Shown one piece after another: positions 5,267-6,929 of a stretch of DNA of 6,929 nt. Both the position numbers and the translations under genes were made by a program. The notes under the pieces were generated by a model. The model worked only from the letters and a program-made list of their open reading frames with translations, had not been told where the DNA came from and did not search any database. Location: positions 1 to 6,929 of the forward strand of contig SCRI01000039.1 of assembly GCA_004298675.1 (NCBI GenBank), given 5' to 3'. Numbering within the stretch: the first letter of the stretch is position 1; the number at the start of each line of letters is the position of its first letter. Source of the DNA: a bacterium. GTDB lineage: Bacteria; Vulcanimicrobiota; Vulcanimicrobiia; Vulcanimicrobiales; SCRA01.

Positions 5267-5536
5267 GTGAGATCAGAGTCGCCGTTCGACTGGCTTGTAG
5301 CGCTCGGCGCGGCAGCGGCGGCCCTTGTCTGCTGCGCGACCCCGTTCGTGCTTGCCGCGACCGGGTTCTCACTCACGGCACTTGTACTGACAGGCGCACG
5401 CCGCTTCTCTGTGGTCGCGGCTGCTGCGGTAGGTGCGCTCGTTGTCGTAGCATTCGTCGTGCGCCGCCGCCGTGCGGCGGCGTGCCGCGCGCGGAGTGCG
5501 AAAGGCCTGCCGGAGGCACGTGTTGGTCACGAGTAA
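5267..5536 (+). CDS. MerF-like mercury (soft-metal) transport protein
   Basis: The 89-residue protein has two membrane helices, about 10-30 and 46-65. The first carries the vicinal pair in VCCATP (Cys22, Cys23, Pro26), followed by a Gly-Phe-Ser-Leu-Thr-Ala-Leu-x-Leu-Thr-Gly stretch (33-43), matching MerF, whose Cys-Cys-x-x-Pro sits at the same place before G-L-S-A-L-T-G. After the second helix MerF has a cytoplasmic second Cys pair; here RRRRAAAC keeps only Cys73. MerF-type proteins move Hg(II) from the periplasm to the cytoplasm for reduction by MerA. Neither merP nor merA is in the window, so the fate of imported metal is unclear. The start is GTG 5267, with GAGG (5256-5259) upstream, 2 bases after the arsR stop. 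The coupled expression implies metal-induced transport. The short length (MerF about 80) and motif fit well. Confidence 0.8.
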   Translation: MRSESPFDWLVALGAAAAALVCCATPFVLAATGFSLTALVLTGARRFSVVAAAAVGALVVVAFVVRRRRAAACRARSAKGLPEARVGHE

Positions 5537-5605
5537 TGCCGGGAACAGGTCGGGCATCGAACGCTTCGCCGAAGGAACGAGCTAAACTCGTCTCCCGCCC
5601 ATGAC

Positions 5606-5758
5606 GTGGCCGTAGCGCCTCATACGCCTCGCCACCTTCGTCGGACAATCTTGATTGGATTCGCGGCTGGCACGTGGCTGACGCTTACATCGGCCTCCTT
5701 TCCGGCGCCTGAGAACGAAAAGCGCAATGGGTCCGTCAACTTAGGAGGTATCGCTTGA
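5606..5758 (+). CDS. Possible small membrane or secreted peptide coupled to the Crp-family gene
   Basis: An open frame from GTG 5606 (or TTG 5651) to TGA 5756-5758 gives up to 50 residues. A basic stretch HLRR is followed by the hydrophobic TILIGFAAGTWLTLTSASF and a polar tail, a signal-peptide-like profile. Its stop overlaps the downstream ATG as TGATG, an arrangement typical of translational coupling. Against it: neither candidate start has a good ribosome-binding site, and there is no recognisable family. The frame is simply the one that stays open after the MerF stop at 5534-5536. It may be the decayed end of a longer gene. Upstream (5537-5605) I see only short hairpins without T-tracts. 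Confidence 0.22.
   Translation: MAVAPHTPRHLRRTILIGFAAGTWLTLTSASFPAPENEKRNGSVNLGGIA
5743..5748 (+). promoter_or_regulatory. Shine-Dalgarno AGGAGG before the Crp/Fnr-family gene
   Basis: A perfect AGGAGG lies 9 bases before ATG 5758 and 6 bases before an in-frame TTG at 5755. Both starts are compatible; ATG is preferred by codon. They differ by a single residue. Confidence 0.7.
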
Positions 5759-6444
5759 TGGCGGATAGGACGCAAGAGAGCGGGAAGCGCCTGGAAGACA
5801 GTGAGCTCATTTCCTGTTGCCCGCCGGCTGTGGGGAGTAACCTGCTTGCTTCCGGAAAGAAGCGGCAGCACCGCAAAGACGCGCTCATCTTCGAGCAAGG
5901 GGATCCCGCAACGAGCGTCATGCTCATCGAAGCGGGCTCCGCAGTATGGTTTCGTGAGAACGTTGGCGGCCGCCGCCTGATCGTCAAACTCGAGGGGCCA
6001 GGCCAGAGTCTGGGCCTGCCCGCCGTCGTGGCCGGATCTCCGCGGCTCGTGAGTGCTGCGGCTCTCGAGCCGCTGACGGTCGTCGAGATCCCGAGTAGCG
6101 CGATCCTCGACGTGATGCTCAGGGACGCTGCCATGGCGACGCGTATTGCCCGCATTGCATTAGAAGATTACATGAAGCTCTTGGATTTCGTGATGGAGGT
6201 AACGTTTCACCCCGTATCCCATCGCATTCTCCGATTACTCTTGCGCCTTGAAGAACAAGGACGACGCTTGGATGTGACGCTGCGCCACCGCGACTTCGCC
6301 GATATGGTGGCGACGACACGTGAAACCTTTACGGCTCAACTTGGAGCACTCGAACGGTCAGGTCTTATCGCGCGGAGCGGCCACGACGTGTATATCGTCA
6401 ACCCATCGGTCGTACGGACGATGATCGAAGAGCCGTATACATGA
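5758..6444 (+). CDS. Crp/Fnr-family transcriptional regulator
   Basis: The 228-residue protein has the standard layout. A cyclic-nucleotide-binding-like beta barrel spans about 30-125, with the family's Gly-Asp-Pro-Ala-x-Ser-Val turn (FEQGDPATSVMLIEAGSAV) and a later GPGQSLGLPAV segment. A long dimerisation helix follows, about 125-165 (ARIALEDYMKLLDFVMEV to RILRLLLRLEEQ). The C-terminal winged helix-turn-helix has RDFADMVATTRETFTAQLGA then LERSGLIARSG; Thr-Arg-Glu-Thr is the conserved start of the recognition helix. The cAMP contacts of Crp (RxSE-like in the barrel) are not evident. Only one adjacent Cys pair is present near the N-terminus (ISCCPP), too few for the four-Cys Fe-S cluster of FNR. 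The signal is unknown: redox, NO, metal or nucleotide are all possible. It may be cotranscribed with arsR-merF or have its own promoter in the 221-base gap. A 12-base dyad (CAATCTTGATTG, 5646-5657) upstream is a weak operator candidate. The gene converges on the HD-GYP gene with 46 bases between stops. Confidence 0.92.
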   Translation: MADRTQESGKRLEDSELISCCPPAVGSNLLASGKKRQHRKDALIFEQGDPATSVMLIEAGSAVWFRENVGGRRLIVKLEGPGQSLGLPAVVAGSPRLVSAAALEPLTVVEIPSSAILDVMLRDAAMATRIARIALEDYMKLLDFVMEVTFHPVSHRILRLLLRLEEQGRRLDVTLRHRDFADMVATTRETFTAQLGALERSGLIARSGHDVYIVNPSVVRTMIEEPYT

Positions 6445-6490
6445 CACGGCGTGCGTCGCAGAGGCCGGGTCGCCGCGTTCACTTCTGCTC

Positions 6491-6929
6491 TCAGGTGTCA
6501 TCATCTTGGATGTGCTCAAGCCCGTCGTCGAGCTGCCAGCAGCGAGCATGTAGGAACACGGCGACGAGCGTAGGGTCGAATTGTCCACCGGCGTTTGCCA
6601 GTAGCTCTGAGAGCGCCTCGTTTTGCACGATAACCGGGCGATACGGCCGCGGCGAGGTCATCGCGTCGTAAGCGTCGCAGATCGCGATGATTCGTGCCGG
6701 GCGGGGAATCGCCTCGCCCTGCAAGCCCCGCGGGTAGCCCAAGCCGTCATACCGCTCGTGGTGTGCCCCGACCGCAAGCGCGACCGCATGCATGTGGCTC
6801 CCGGTCAGCCGGGACAGGAACTGCTCGCCAACCGCGGCATGTCGTTGCACCGTCATGCGCTCGTCGTCCGTCAGGGGGCCGGCTTTCAGTACGATGGCCT
6901 CCGGGACGACGATCATCCCGATGTCGTGC
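6491..6929 (-). CDS. HD-GYP domain c-di-GMP phosphodiesterase, C-terminal part (partial)
   Basis: The minus-strand frame is open from the right edge and stops at TGA (6493-6491), leaving 146 codons. It begins HDIGMIVVPEAIVLKAGPLT, the HD-GYP core start (HDIGK...IP..iL.K.G.L), and continues with RHAAVGEQFL. It then has HHERYDGLGYPRGLQGEAIP (the GYP motif near 6739-6731), RIIAICDAYDAMTSPRPYR and the closing helix region AGGQFDPTLVAVFL. These motifs supply the His/Asp metal ligands that hydrolyse cyclic di-GMP to linear products. The residue usually Lys in HDxGK is Met here, a departure of uncertain effect. Upstream sensor or receiver domains lie outside the window. The ATG at 6916-6914 is internal to the domain and not the true start. 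The last 42 bases of coding sequence before the Asp-rich tail recur as an inverted relic at 1978-2018. Confidence 0.94.
   Translation of the reverse strand, partial: HDIGMIVVPEAIVLKAGPLTDDERMTVQRHAAVGEQFLSRLTGSHMHAVALAVGAHHERYDGLGYPRGLQGEAIPRPARIIAICDAYDAMTSPRPYRPVIVQNEALSELLANAGGQFDPTLVAVFLHARCWQLDDGLEHIQDDDT
6507..6548 (-). repeat. Inverted repeat, right copy (3' end of the HD-GYP gene)
   Basis: Minus-strand sequence starting TGCTCGCTGCTGGCAGCTCG encodes ARCWQLDDGLEHIQ of the intact HD-GYP gene. It pairs with the relic at 1978-2018 in opposite orientation. This copy is in frame, so it is the functional version. Confidence 0.75.

Noticed and set aside
5577-5591. ACGAG-CTAAA-CTCGT hairpin after the MerF-like gene as terminator
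   Set aside because: The stem is five base pairs with no T-tract following.
5755-6444. Classification of the Crp-family protein as FNR (oxygen-sensing Fe-S)
   Set aside because: Only one vicinal Cys pair (ISCCPP) is present; the spaced N-terminal Cys residues plus a central Cys needed for the cluster are absent.
6447-6475. Terminator between the convergent Crp-family and HD-GYP genes
   Set aside because: The only pairing arms (CGGCG/CGCCG) are separated by 19 bases and lack a T-tract in either direction.
1-6929. CRISPR array, tRNA, rRNA, insertion sequence or transposase
   Set aside because: No regularly spaced repeats, cloverleaf-like sequence, transposase motif or terminal inverted repeats with target duplication were seen.

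Overview
The window is high-GC bacterial DNA dominated by metal-handling and signalling genes. The architecture suggests a Gram-negative or at least diderm-like organism: secreted SCO-type copper chaperones, a LolA-like secreted lipid-carrier fold, a MerF-type inner-membrane metal transporter and an HD-GYP protein. No rRNA, tRNA or strongly lineage-specific marker is present, so I do not assign a phylum.

Left block (1-1968, + strand): the last 38 codons of a probable heavy-metal P1B-type ATPase overlap by 4 bases (ATGA) with a DHA2-like major facilitator transporter. This is followed after 10 bases by a 150-residue polytopic protein with a Cys-rich first membrane segment and a Met/His-rich loop. 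The three genes look like one tightly coupled export operon, most likely for copper or a similar soft metal.

Scar (1969-2464): this stretch holds no intact gene. It contains a short decayed copy of the 3' end of an HD-GYP gene (+ strand), nearly identical to the end of the HD-GYP gene at the right edge but in inverted orientation. It meets tail-to-tail with a frameshifted, 3'-truncated SCO-like pseudogene on the - strand. A -10-like box at 2450-2456 readable in both directions separates the pseudogene from the next gene.

Middle block (2465-4717, + strand): an intact SCO1/SenC-family protein carries an N-terminal domain aligning with CusF, in which the metal-ligand positions are replaced, and a C-terminal membrane anchor. 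Next comes an unusual continuous frame joining a STAS domain to a signal-peptide-like segment and a LolA-like domain. This is either a true fusion or two genes whose boundary has been lost.

Right block (4861-6929): a strong sigma-70-like promoter embedded in a dyad drives an apparently leaderless ArsR/SmtB regulator with the Cys set of CmtR. It is followed 2 bases later by a MerF-like transporter, giving a self-regulated soft-metal (Hg/Cd/Pb) uptake or sensing unit. A Crp/Fnr-family regulator follows after a gap with a possible coupled small ORF, and converges on the 3' part of an HD-GYP c-di-GMP phosphodiesterase that runs off the window.

Taken together this is an accessory soft-metal island (export ATPase, MFS, SCO copper chaperones, metal sensor, MerF) interleaved with signal-transduction genes. 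It shows visible signs of gene loss and rearrangement.
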